8,290 bases of DNA, taken from JBEATZ01 sp041178545 (lineage in GTDB: Bacteria; Planctomycetota; UBA1135; UBA2386). Under the pieces are notes generated by a model, which made no database searches, was not told the DNA's origin, and worked only from the letters and a program-made list of their open reading frames with translations. The stretch spans positions 1 to 8,290 of the forward strand of contig JBEGVB010000117.1 of NCBI GenBank assembly GCA_041178545.1, written 5' to 3'. The position numbers were made by a program, and so were the translations under genes. Numbering within the stretch: position 1 is the first letter of the stretch; every line of letters begins with the position of its first letter. This document shows, in pieces, positions 1-5,514 of this stretch.

Positions 1-18
1 GAACTTAGGCCGCGGATG

Positions 19-48
19 CGCGCGACGCCAATGCGATGGCGCCGCGCG
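19..48 (-). terminator. Hairpin just after the HMA gene, terminator-like
   Basis: Arms 19-30 and 37-48 form a 12-bp stem around a 6-base loop, beginning seven bases after the HMA stop codon. The only non-Watson-Crick position (25/42) is a G-U wobble in the minus-strand RNA but an A-C mismatch in the plus-strand RNA, so the structure fits transcription in the direction of the HMA gene. No U tract follows, so intrinsic termination is uncertain. It may instead be a 3'-end stabilising structure. Confidence 0.5.
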
Positions 49-54
49 ACGGGC

Positions 55-396
55 TCACTTCGTCGTCTCGGCCGCGGCCTTGGCGACCGCAGGCTCCTTG
101 GCCGCCGCCAGGGCAGCGAGCATCTGGTCGACGGTCACCGCCTTGCTGTCGTAGTGCACGACCAGGTTGCGGTCACCGATCTTGGCATCGACCTGCCCGA
201 CTCCGGCAAGTCCCTTGAACGCGCCACGCACGGTGGCGATGCAGCCGCCTCAAGTGGGCGCCTTGTCCAGGATGAGCTCGGCCTTCGCGTCCGTGGCAAC
301 GGTTGCCAACGGCGCGCCGGCGCCCTCGGCGCCGGGCTGGCACGAGCAGGTGACGAACAGCAGGGACAACAGTCCCGGGACCAGAATCTTGCTCAT
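55..396 (-). CDS. Candidate selenoprotein: exported HMA (MerP-like) heavy-metal-associated domain protein with in-frame TGA (Sec49)
   Basis: The frame starts at ATG 396 with an AGAGGA ribosome binding site six bases upstream and, if TGA at 250-252 is read through, runs to TGA 55-57, giving 113 residues. Residues 1-19 look like a signal peptide: short basic n-region, hydrophobic ILVPGLLSLLFV, then TCSC. Cys17 or Cys19 could be lipidated, but neither fits a classical lipobox. Residues about 37-100 match an HMA fold: first strand AELILDK, motif APT-U-GGC (49-52), helix IATVRGAFKGL, GVGQVDAKI, NLVVHYDSKAV, then helix TVDQMLAALAA. The family normally has CxxC here; the TGA replaces the first Cys and the second (Cys52) is present. 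A SECIS-like hairpin follows. No ATG lies between the TGA and Met92, so internal re-initiation would lose the motif. HMA domains bind soft metals such as Cu or Hg; a UxxC pair would also suit thiol redox chemistry. The alternative is a nonsense mutation or base error. The fourth strand of the fold is poorly visible. Confidence 0.8.
222..252 (-). promoter_or_regulatory. Candidate bacterial SECIS element with its UGA codon
   Basis: On the minus-strand transcript the UGA (252-250) is followed by 17 nt and then an apical loop CGUGC (232-228). The loop is closed by a perfect 6-bp stem, CGCCAC (238-233) with GUGGCG (227-222). Bacterial SECIS elements lie inside the coding sequence just after UGA, with a small loop about 16-37 nt downstream and a conserved G in the first two loop bases. 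Here the G is at loop position 2. The geometry is close to that of E. coli fdhF. The stem is all Watson-Crick and mostly G-C, and its immediate extension is blocked by a U-C mismatch. There is no bulged U like the one in fdhF. GC-rich coding DNA can form such hairpins by chance, so weight comes from its position beside this TGA. Confidence 0.65.
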
Positions 397-402
397 GGGG
401 TT

Positions 403-408
403 TCCTCT
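403..408 (-). promoter_or_regulatory. Ribosome binding site of the HMA selenoprotein candidate
   Basis: The minus strand reads AGAGGA, ending six bases before ATG 396. This is the best Shine-Dalgarno match in the window and fixes the start of a small gene that would otherwise look like a 48-codon fragment. Confidence 0.6.
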
Positions 409-444
409 CGGGGCGCGGTCGACATGACGCGCGCAACGAGACGG

Positions 445-472
445 AGGATAGTCCAACGCGAGCCGGAGGGAA
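445..472 (-). promoter_or_regulatory. Possible promoter for the HMA gene
   Basis: On the minus strand, TTCCCT (472-467) and TATCCT (450-445) are separated by 16 bp, matching the sigma-70 consensus at three and four of six positions. Transcription would begin near 438 and give a leader of about 42 nt that includes the AGAGGA site. This is a weak match in a 121-bp divergent gap that must also serve the plus-strand gene at 518. No separate plus-strand promoter or metal-regulator operator could be recognised. Confidence 0.25.
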
Positions 473-517
473 CCGATTCCGCTGGCATCGTTGCCCGACG
501 ACGCCATCCTCTGCGCC

Positions 518-1987
518 ATGCGTGGGATCCTCGCCAGCCTTGCAGCAGCCCTGGCCCAGGTCGCGTCCGTGCTGGCGCAGGAAGCGGTTCCGGCGCTGCC
601 CGTGGAGTTCCGCGGTGCATGGGTGGCGACCGTGGACAACATCGACTGGCCGAGCCGGCCGGGCCTGCCCGTGCAGCAGATGCGGGCGGAGCTGGATGCC
701 GTGCTGGACCGTGCCGCGGAACTCCAACTCAACGCGCTCGTGTTCCAGGTCCGCACCGAGTGCGACGCCCTGTACCAGAGCGACCTCGAGCCCTGGTCCG
801 CCTGGCTCACGGGCCAGCAGGGACTGGCACCCGCAGACGGGTTCGACCCGCTGGCCCACGCGGTCGAGGGCGCCCACCGCCGGGGGCTCGAGCTCCACGC
901 ATGGTTCAACCCCTACCGCGCGCGCCACTTCAAGTCGAAGTCGCAGGCGGACCCGAGACACCTGACCGTCGCGCAGCCCGACTGGGTCGTCACGTACGGC
1001 GAGTACCGGTGGACGGACCCAGGGGTGCCACAGGCACTCGAGCACACGATCCGCGTCGTGCTCGACGTCGTACGCCGCTACGACGTCGACGGGGTCCACA
1101 TCGACGACTACTTCTACCCCTACCCGGTGAAGGGGTTGGAGTTCCCGGACGACGCGAGCCACGCGGAGTACCGCGCGCGGGGCGGCAAGCTGCCGCGCGC
1201 CGACTGGCGCCGACGCAACGTGGACGAGATGGTGCGCAGGCTGCACCAGCAGGTGCACCTCGCAAAGCCCTGGGTGAAGTTTGGTGTCAGTCCCTTCGGC
1301 GTGGCGAGGCCGGGCGTGCCGGAGGGCACCACGGCTGGCATCGACCCCTACTCACAGCTGTATGCCGACGTCCGCCGCTGGCTGCGGGAGGGCTGGTGCG
1401 ACTACCTCGCTCCCCAGCTGTACTGGCCCATCGACCAGAAGCCGCAGAGCTTTGCCGTGCTGCTGCCCTGGTGGGCACGCGAGGTCGGGCCCGAGTGCCA
1501 CCTCTGGACCGGCATCAACCCCGGTCGCGCCGCGGCAAGGGCAAAGCACTGGCGCGAGGGGGAACTGGCAACGCAGGTGCAGCTCATGCGGCAGCAGCCG
1601 CGCGCAACCGGGCACATCCACTTCAGCTTCAAGTCACTGCAGCACGATGCTGGCGGCGTGGCGACGCTGCTGCGCAACGGGGTCTATGCCCAACGCGCGG
1701 CCGTGCCGCCCTCGCCGTGGCTGTCCGGCTCGAGGCCGCCGCGGCCACAGGCACGTTTGGTGCGCAAGGGCGACCAACTCGAACTCACGTGGCAACCGCT
1801 CGAGGGTGCCCGCTTCGTGACCGTGCAGGCGCAAACCGCCGAGGGGTGGCAGTTGCTAGCCACCTGCGACGCGCGGGAACTGCGTGCGGTACTGCCCCGC
1901 GGCAGCGCACGGGGCGTCCTTGCCCTGCGCATCCTGGACCGCGCCGCAGTGGCCAGCGAGCCGACACTGCTCCAGGTCGACGACTGA
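518..1987 (+). CDS. Secreted GHL10/DUF187 (YngK-like) glycoside hydrolase-like protein
   Basis: The product is 489 residues. Residues 1-21 form a signal peptide (MRGILASLAAALAQVASVLAQ), so it acts outside the cytoplasm. The domain from about 28 to 390 fits a DUF187/GHL10 TIM barrel: opening strand FRGAWVATVDNIDWPS (31-46), VFQVRTECDALY (75-86), HAWFNPYRA (127-135), EYRWTDPGVP (162-171), DVDGVHIDDYFYPYP (189-203), KFGVSPFG (254-261), and late-strand motifs DYLAPQLYWPI and LWTGINPG. The acidic DGVHIDDYFYPYP strand is the family signature and probably the active site. Residues about 405-489 look like a small beta-sandwich of fibronectin type III kind (LELTWQPLEGARFVTVQA). Substrate is unknown; relatives are proposed to act on polysaccharide or peptidoglycan-like glycans. 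ATG 518 was chosen because it directly precedes the signal peptide; an in-frame TTG at 491 would bury it. No clear ribosome binding site is visible. Confidence 0.85.
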   Translation: MRGILASLAAALAQVASVLAQEAVPALPVEFRGAWVATVDNIDWPSRPGLPVQQMRAELDAVLDRAAELQLNALVFQVRTECDALYQSDLEPWSAWLTGQQGLAPADGFDPLAHAVEGAHRRGLELHAWFNPYRARHFKSKSQADPRHLTVAQPDWVVTYGEYRWTDPGVPQALEHTIRVVLDVVRRYDVDGVHIDDYFYPYPVKGLEFPDDASHAEYRARGGKLPRADWRRRNVDEMVRRLHQQVHLAKPWVKFGVSPFGVARPGVPEGTTAGIDPYSQLYADVRRWLREGWCDYLAPQLYWPIDQKPQSFAVLLPWWAREVGPECHLWTGINPGRAAARAKHWREGELATQVQLMRQQPRATGHIHFSFKSLQHDAGGVATLLRNGVYAQRAAVPPSPWLSGSRPPRPQARLVRKGDQLELTWQPLEGARFVTVQAQTAEGWQLLATCDARELRAVLPRGSARGVLALRILDRAAVASEPTLLQVDD

Positions 1988-2020
1988 CGACCCGCGCAGC
2001 GGAAGGTGTCCGTCCGTCCC

Positions 2021-2095
2021 TTGTTCGCCATTGCAGGGCCCGCCAGTCCGGGGCCCGCCATTGCAGGGCCCGCCAGTCCGGGGCCCGCTAGTCCT
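2021..2095. repeat. 15-bp tandem repeat array in the convergent gap, overlapping the ribD end
   Basis: Five consecutive 15-bp units are visible. Units 2036-2050 and 2066-2080 are identical (GGGCCCGCCAGTCCG). Unit 2051-2065 is GGGCCCGCCATTGCA. Unit 2081-2095 differs from the first type at two positions, and 2021-2035 keeps only the GCCATTGCA half clearly. This can also be seen as two perfect 30-bp copies at 2027-2056 and 2057-2086. The GGGCCC cores are palindromic and can pair with each other across 9-base loops, so RNA from either converging gene would fold here. The last unit contains the ribD stop codon. Confidence 0.85.
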
Positions 2096-3203
2096 GGACG
2101 AAACCCGTCATCACCAGGTCGTCGCCGAGCGGCTCGCAGCGGAGGTCGTCGACGCGCCAGGCCTCGGCAGGGAACGGCTTGCCGTCGCCCTGGACGGGCG
2201 TGGGACTGAACTTGCCGCCGAGGATGCGTGGTGCGAGGAACCCGAGCACCTGGTCGACGCAGTTCCAGCTGAGCAGCTCGGCCATCAGGCCGCCGCCGCC
2301 CTCCACCATCAGCCTGCGGATGCCGCGCCGGCGCAGTTCGCGCCACCCGTGGCGGAGGTGCAGGTGACGGTCGGTCTCGGCGGTGGGCACGTGGATGACC
2401 TGCACGCCGAGGTCGGCAAGGTGCCCGCTGCGGACGGGGTCCACGTCCTCGCTCGCGAGCAGCCACGTGGGCACCTCGCGCGCGGTGCGGACGAGGTTGC
2501 TGTCGTCGTCGATGGCGGCCAGCGGGTCGACGACCACGCGTACCGGCTGCTTCCCGTCGACGTGCCGCACCGTGAGCGACGGGTCGTCGTGGAGCACGGT
2601 GCGGTACCCGACCACCACTGCATCGCACCGGCTGCGCAGCAGGTGCGTGCGGCGACGCGACTCAGGACCACTGATCCAGCGCGACTCGCCGGTTGCGGCA
2701 GCGATCTTGCCGTCGAGTGTCATGGCCCACTTGCCGATGGTCCACGGTCGGTCCATCTGCAACCACTTGTGGAAGAGTGCCTGCGACTCGCGGCAGCGTG
2801 ACGAAAGCACCCCGTCCACCACCTCGATGCCCGCGGACTCGAGAACGGCCATGCCGTTGCGGCGGTGCCTCGGGTCCGGGTCGGCGGCACCGATCACGAC
2901 ACGGCGCACGCCCGCGCGCTTGAGCACCTCGGTGCAGGGCTCGGTCTTCTTGCCCTCCTCGCCCTTGGGGCTGGAACAAGGCTCGAGCGTCACCACCACG
3001 GTGTCGGGCTTCGCGCCGTTGGCCGCGGCATCGGCGAGCGCCACCACCTCGGCATGCGGACCGCCCCAGTGGGTATGGAAGCCACGCCCCACCACCACGC
3101 CGTCCTGGAGTGCGAGCGCTCCCACCCGCGGGTTGGGCTCGACCTCTGCCCGGCCGCGCTCCGCGAGGTCGAGCGCGCTTGCCATGAGGGCCTCCCAGTT
3201 CAC
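2088..3203 (-). CDS. ribD: Bifunctional riboflavin biosynthesis deaminase/reductase RibD
   Basis: The enzyme deaminates diamino-hydroxy-phosphoribosylamino-pyrimidine and then reduces the ribose side chain with NADPH, two early steps of riboflavin synthesis in the cytoplasm. The product is 371 residues, the usual length. Residues 1-145 are the zinc deaminase domain: PNPRVGAL (23-30), GGPHAE (47-52) with zinc ligand His50 and catalytic Glu52, and ligands Cys76 and Cys90 in TLEPC...EPCTE. Residues 146-371 are the reductase domain: KWAMTLDGKIAAATGESRWISG, DAVVVGYRTVLHDDPSLTVR, QPVRVVVDP, MVEGGGGLMAELL, LAPRILGG. The GTG start at 3203 overlaps the miaB stop by four bases (GTGA), indicating translational coupling; ATG 3185 is a possible alternative. 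The stretch between the two zinc cysteines has 13 residues (SSPKGEEGKKTEP) where typical RibD (PCCHYGRTPPC) has eight. No other riboflavin gene or FMN riboswitch is present in the window. Confidence 0.95.
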   Translation of the reverse strand: MNWEALMASALDLAERGRAEVEPNPRVGALALQDGVVVGRGFHTHWGGPHAEVVALADAAANGAKPDTVVVTLEPCSSPKGEEGKKTEPCTEVLKRAGVRRVVIGAADPDPRHRRNGMAVLESAGIEVVDGVLSSRCRESQALFHKWLQMDRPWTIGKWAMTLDGKIAAATGESRWISGPESRRRTHLLRSRCDAVVVGYRTVLHDDPSLTVRHVDGKQPVRVVVDPLAAIDDDSNLVRTAREVPTWLLASEDVDPVRSGHLADLGVQVIHVPTAETDRHLHLRHGWRELRRRGIRRLMVEGGGGLMAELLSWNCVDQVLGFLAPRILGGKFSPTPVQGDGKPFPAEAWRVDDLRCEPLGDDLVMTGFVQD

Positions 3204-4630
3204 GAGTGGGCCTCGCTCCGGTCGCGCGAGCCTTCCTGTGCGACATCCTGCGCCAGCATCGTGCCCACCATGCAGTGGGGCTGGGCCTCGGTCAGGTGCA
3301 CGGGGACGTAGCTGCCGACGAGGGAGTGGTCGGTACTGTCGAAGTGAACGATGCGGTGCCAGGCCGTCCGACCCTGCAGGCGGCCGGGGTTGCGCGGGCT
3401 CGGGCCCTCGACCAACACCTCCTGGACGGCACCCACCAGGCTTCGGTTGCGCTCGACGCAGAGGCGCTCCTGCACCGCGAGGAGCTCCTGGTTGCGCCGT
3501 TCCTTGTCGGCGTCGGGAACGTCGTCGGGCAACTGCTCCGAGGCCACGGTGCCCGGACGTGGCGAGTACTTGAACACGTAGCTCTGGGCGTACCGCACCC
3601 GCTCCATGAGGTCGATGGTCTGCCGGAAGTCGGCCTCGGTCTCGCCTGGGTAGCCGACGATGAAGTCCGAGTGGATCTCCATGTCGGGTGCCTTCGCCAG
3701 CAACTGGTCGATGCGCGCGAGGTAGCGCTCGACGGTGTAGCCGCGGCGCATCGACTTGAGCACGTGGTTGGAACCGGACTGGGCCGGGAGGTGCAGGTAC
3801 CGCGCCACCCGCGGCAGCTCGGCAAGGGCGTCGACCAGCTCGGCGTTGAGGAAGTTCGGGTGGCTGGTGATGAAGGCGAGGCGACGCAACGCCGGGATCT
3901 CGTGCAGCCGGCGCAACAGCCTCGCAAGCGTCGCGTCCTGCCCGAGGTCCCGCCCATAGGCATTGACCGTCTGCCCGAGCAACGTGATCTCGGTGACGCC
4001 GTCGTCCACCAGCCGCTGGCACTCCTCCACCACCTGCTCCACCGGGCGGCTGACCTCGTCGCCTCGCGTGGTGGGGACGATGCAGTAGGTGCACGGCATG
4101 TTGCAGCCGCGCATCACGGACACGTAGGCCTGCGAACGGTGCGGGCGCACCTTGACGTTGCGTTCGATGGTGTCGCCACTCACGCCCGTCCCGGTCACGA
4201 CGAGACCTGCGCCGACGACGCTGCGCCTGTCCTTCGCGGGACCGGACTCGGCAACCATCCGGTCGTTCTTCTCACGCGCGGCCTGCACCCTCTGGTCGAT
4301 GTCGCCGAAGGCGCTCGGCCCCACCACGAGGTCGACGTGTGGCATCCGCGCAAGCAGGTACCGCTGGTGCTCCTGGGCCATGCAGCCAAGCACCCCCACC
4401 ACCAGCCCGGGCTCCTGGCGCTTGCGGACCCGCAGGCGGCCCAGCCGGGACCAGACCCGATCCTCGGCGTGCTGACGCACCGAGCAGGTGTTGATGAGGA
4501 CGACCGCGGCCTCGGCCTCGTCCGCGGCCGGCAGGTAGCCGATCTGCTGCAGCTTGCTCTCGACGAGCTCGCTGTCCAGCTTGTTCATCTGGCAGCCGTA
4601 GCTGGTCAGGTGGTACTTGAGGCCGGTCAT
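3200..4630 (-). CDS. miaB: tRNA-2-methylthio-N6-dimethylallyladenosine synthase MiaB
   Basis: MiaB is a radical SAM enzyme that adds a methylthio group to i6A37 of tRNAs reading codons beginning with U, improving decoding accuracy. The product is 476 residues, normal for the family. The N-terminal domain begins YHLTSYGCQMNKLDSE and holds the three cysteines of the auxiliary cluster: Cys13, Cys49 (NTCSVRQHAEDR) and Cys83 (LGCMAQE). The radical SAM cluster motif is RGCNMPCTYC with Cys176, Cys180 and Cys183, followed by IVPTTRGDEVSRP. Further barrel motifs are TLLGQTVNAYG, ITSHPNF, LHLPAQSGSN, MRRGYT, SDFIVGYPGETEADF and YSPRPGT. A C-terminal TRAM domain spans about 395-460. The GQTVNAYG and MRRGYT forms fit MiaB better than the related MtaB or RimO. 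ATG 4630 is the first in-frame start matching the family N-terminus; no Shine-Dalgarno precedes it. It is first in a two-gene unit with ribD. Confidence 0.95.
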   Translation of the reverse strand: MTGLKYHLTSYGCQMNKLDSELVESKLQQIGYLPAADEAEAAVVLINTCSVRQHAEDRVWSRLGRLRVRKRQEPGLVVGVLGCMAQEHQRYLLARMPHVDLVVGPSAFGDIDQRVQAAREKNDRMVAESGPAKDRRSVVGAGLVVTGTGVSGDTIERNVKVRPHRSQAYVSVMRGCNMPCTYCIVPTTRGDEVSRPVEQVVEECQRLVDDGVTEITLLGQTVNAYGRDLGQDATLARLLRRLHEIPALRRLAFITSHPNFLNAELVDALAELPRVARYLHLPAQSGSNHVLKSMRRGYTVERYLARIDQLLAKAPDMEIHSDFIVGYPGETEADFRQTIDLMERVRYAQSYVFKYSPRPGTVASEQLPDDVPDADKERRNQELLAVQERLCVERNRSLVGAVQEVLVEGPSPRNPGRLQGRTAWHRIVHFDSTDHSLVGSYVPVHLTEAQPHCMVGTMLAQDVAQEGSRDRSEAHS

Positions 4631-4642
4631 GGCGGGCCGCGG

Positions 4643-4648
4643 ATTGTA
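4643..4648 (-). promoter_or_regulatory. Possible -10 element of miaB
   Basis: The minus strand reads TACAAT, matching the TATAAT consensus at five of six positions, 12 bases before ATG 4630. A start point about seven bases downstream would leave a leader of roughly six nucleotides, which fits the missing Shine-Dalgarno. No good -35 is seen; TGGTGA at 4670-4665 with 16-bp spacing matches three of six. Confidence 0.4.
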
Positions 4649-4721
4649 GGAACGCAGGGCCAAATCACCAGCGCGCGGGTGGCTCCCATGGGACCGGCCC
4701 GCAGCCGAGGGAAACGACCCT

Positions 4722-4750
4722 TTGCGCAGGGCACGGCCGTCTGTCATCCT
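4722..4750 (+). promoter_or_regulatory. Possible promoter of the yebC-family gene
   Basis: TTGCGC (4722-4727) and CATCCT (4745-4750) are 17 bp apart, each matching the sigma-70 consensus at three of six positions. The leader would be about 20 nt and includes a weak purine tract GAGAGA (4761-4766). Low confidence. Confidence 0.2.
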
Positions 4751-4775
4751 TCGCGAACCCGAGAGACGAACGACC

Positions 4776-5486
4776 ATGGGACGCCAGTGGCTCCAGAAGA
4801 ACCGTGACATCAACGCGAACCGCCGCGCCAAGGTGGTGACCAAGCTGGTCCGCGACATCACCGTGGCAGCGCGCCAAGGCGTGCCAGACCCGGAGATGAA
4901 CCCGAAGCTGCAGGTGGCCATCGAGGCCGCGCGCAAGTTCTCCGTCTCCAACGACGTGATCTCGCGCGCCCTCAAGAAGGCCTCGGGACAGGGCAGTGAC
5001 GCGGTCAACTACGAACTCGTCACCTACGAGGGGATGGCCCCCTACAACGTGCCGGTCATCGTCGAGTGCATGACCGACAACAGGAACCGCACGGCGCCCG
5101 ACATCCGCAGCCTGTTCAAGGCCGGCCAGTTCGGCGCGCGCGTGATGTTCCTGTTCGACCCCGTGGGCATCGTCGAGGCGACCCACGAGAAGGCCGGCAT
5201 GGACCTGGAGACCGCGGCAATCGAGGCGGGCGCCCAGAACGTGGAGCCACTGGAGAACGTGGACGAGGAACAGAGCGGCGGCCGCTTCTTCACCGACCGC
5301 ACCGACCTCGATGTCGTCACCCAGGCGCTGCGCAAGGCCGGCTGGTCCGTGACCACCTCGGAGCCAGGCTACGTGCCCAAGGACAAGGTCGAGCTCACGG
5401 CCGAGCAGCGCCAAGAGGTCGGCGAGTTCCTCGAGGCCATCGACGACCACGACGACTGCCACCGCATCTACTCGGCGCTGGCCTGA
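4776..5486 (+). CDS. YebC/TACO1 family translation or regulatory protein
   Basis: The product is 236 residues, the usual length of this cytoplasmic family. Family features include NRRAKVVTKLVRDITVAARQGVPDPEMNPKLQVAIEAARKFSVSNDVISRALKKASG (15-71 region), YEGMAP, VPVIVECMTDNRNRT and a C-terminal acidic AIDDHDDCHRIYSALA. Members were long described as transcriptional regulators. Recent work on bacterial YebC and mitochondrial TACO1 points instead to relieving ribosome stalling at difficult sequences such as proline runs, which fits its place beside miaB. The N-terminus MGRQWLQKNR lacks the common MAGHSKW opening and is closer to the YeeN style. The usual K-x-GG-N-L-G-x-x-GSV segment is replaced by KAGQFGARVMFLF. 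These differences suggest a divergent subgroup with the fold kept. ATG 4776 is chosen because the family homology begins there. It is transcribed divergently from miaB and is not next to ruvC. Confidence 0.9.
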   Translation: MGRQWLQKNRDINANRRAKVVTKLVRDITVAARQGVPDPEMNPKLQVAIEAARKFSVSNDVISRALKKASGQGSDAVNYELVTYEGMAPYNVPVIVECMTDNRNRTAPDIRSLFKAGQFGARVMFLFDPVGIVEATHEKAGMDLETAAIEAGAQNVEPLENVDEEQSGGRFFTDRTDLDVVTQALRKAGWSVTTSEPGYVPKDKVELTAEQRQEVGEFLEAIDDHDDCHRIYSALA

Positions 5487-5514
5487 GCCACGCGTACTGC
5501 AGTCGCAGGCTCAG
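5483..5514. terminator. Bidirectional hairpin covering both convergent stop codons
   Basis: CTGAGCC (5483-5489) pairs with GGCTCAG (5508-5514) over 7 bp, enclosing an 18-base loop that contains the palindrome ACTGCAGT. The TGA of the yebC-family gene and the TGA of the glycosyltransferase gene (TCA on the plus strand) lie in opposite arms. Only 24 bases separate the two genes, so one structure may end both transcripts. No U tract is present. Confidence 0.4.

Noticed and set aside
250..396. A 48-residue peptide ending at TGA 250, or an HMA pseudogene broken by a nonsense mutation
   Set aside because: The frame after the TGA is an intact HMA domain with its natural end and a following hairpin. 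The TGA lies precisely at a Cys position, and no other disabling change is seen. Kept only as the main alternative to selenocysteine.
491..517. Upstream TTG start for the DUF187 gene
   Set aside because: It would add nine residues ahead of a clear signal peptide and has no ribosome binding site.
16..2091. A 691-codon open frame on the plus strand
   Set aside because: Its translation is arginine/alanine/glycine-rich low-complexity sequence with no family features. It overlaps the HMA gene and the DUF187 gene in other frames and is a high-GC shadow.
2021..2095. CRISPR array
   Set aside because: The units are 15 bp and directly adjacent with no unique spacers, and no cas gene is present.
4631..4775. 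Riboswitch or FMN element upstream of the miaB-ribD unit
   Set aside because: The gap is 145 bp, shared by divergent promoters, and no RFN-like conserved boxes were recognised.
3206..4807. A 533-codon plus-strand open frame
   Set aside because: It is antisense to miaB, has no signature motifs and carries the His/Val/Asp-rich composition expected opposite a GC-rich gene.
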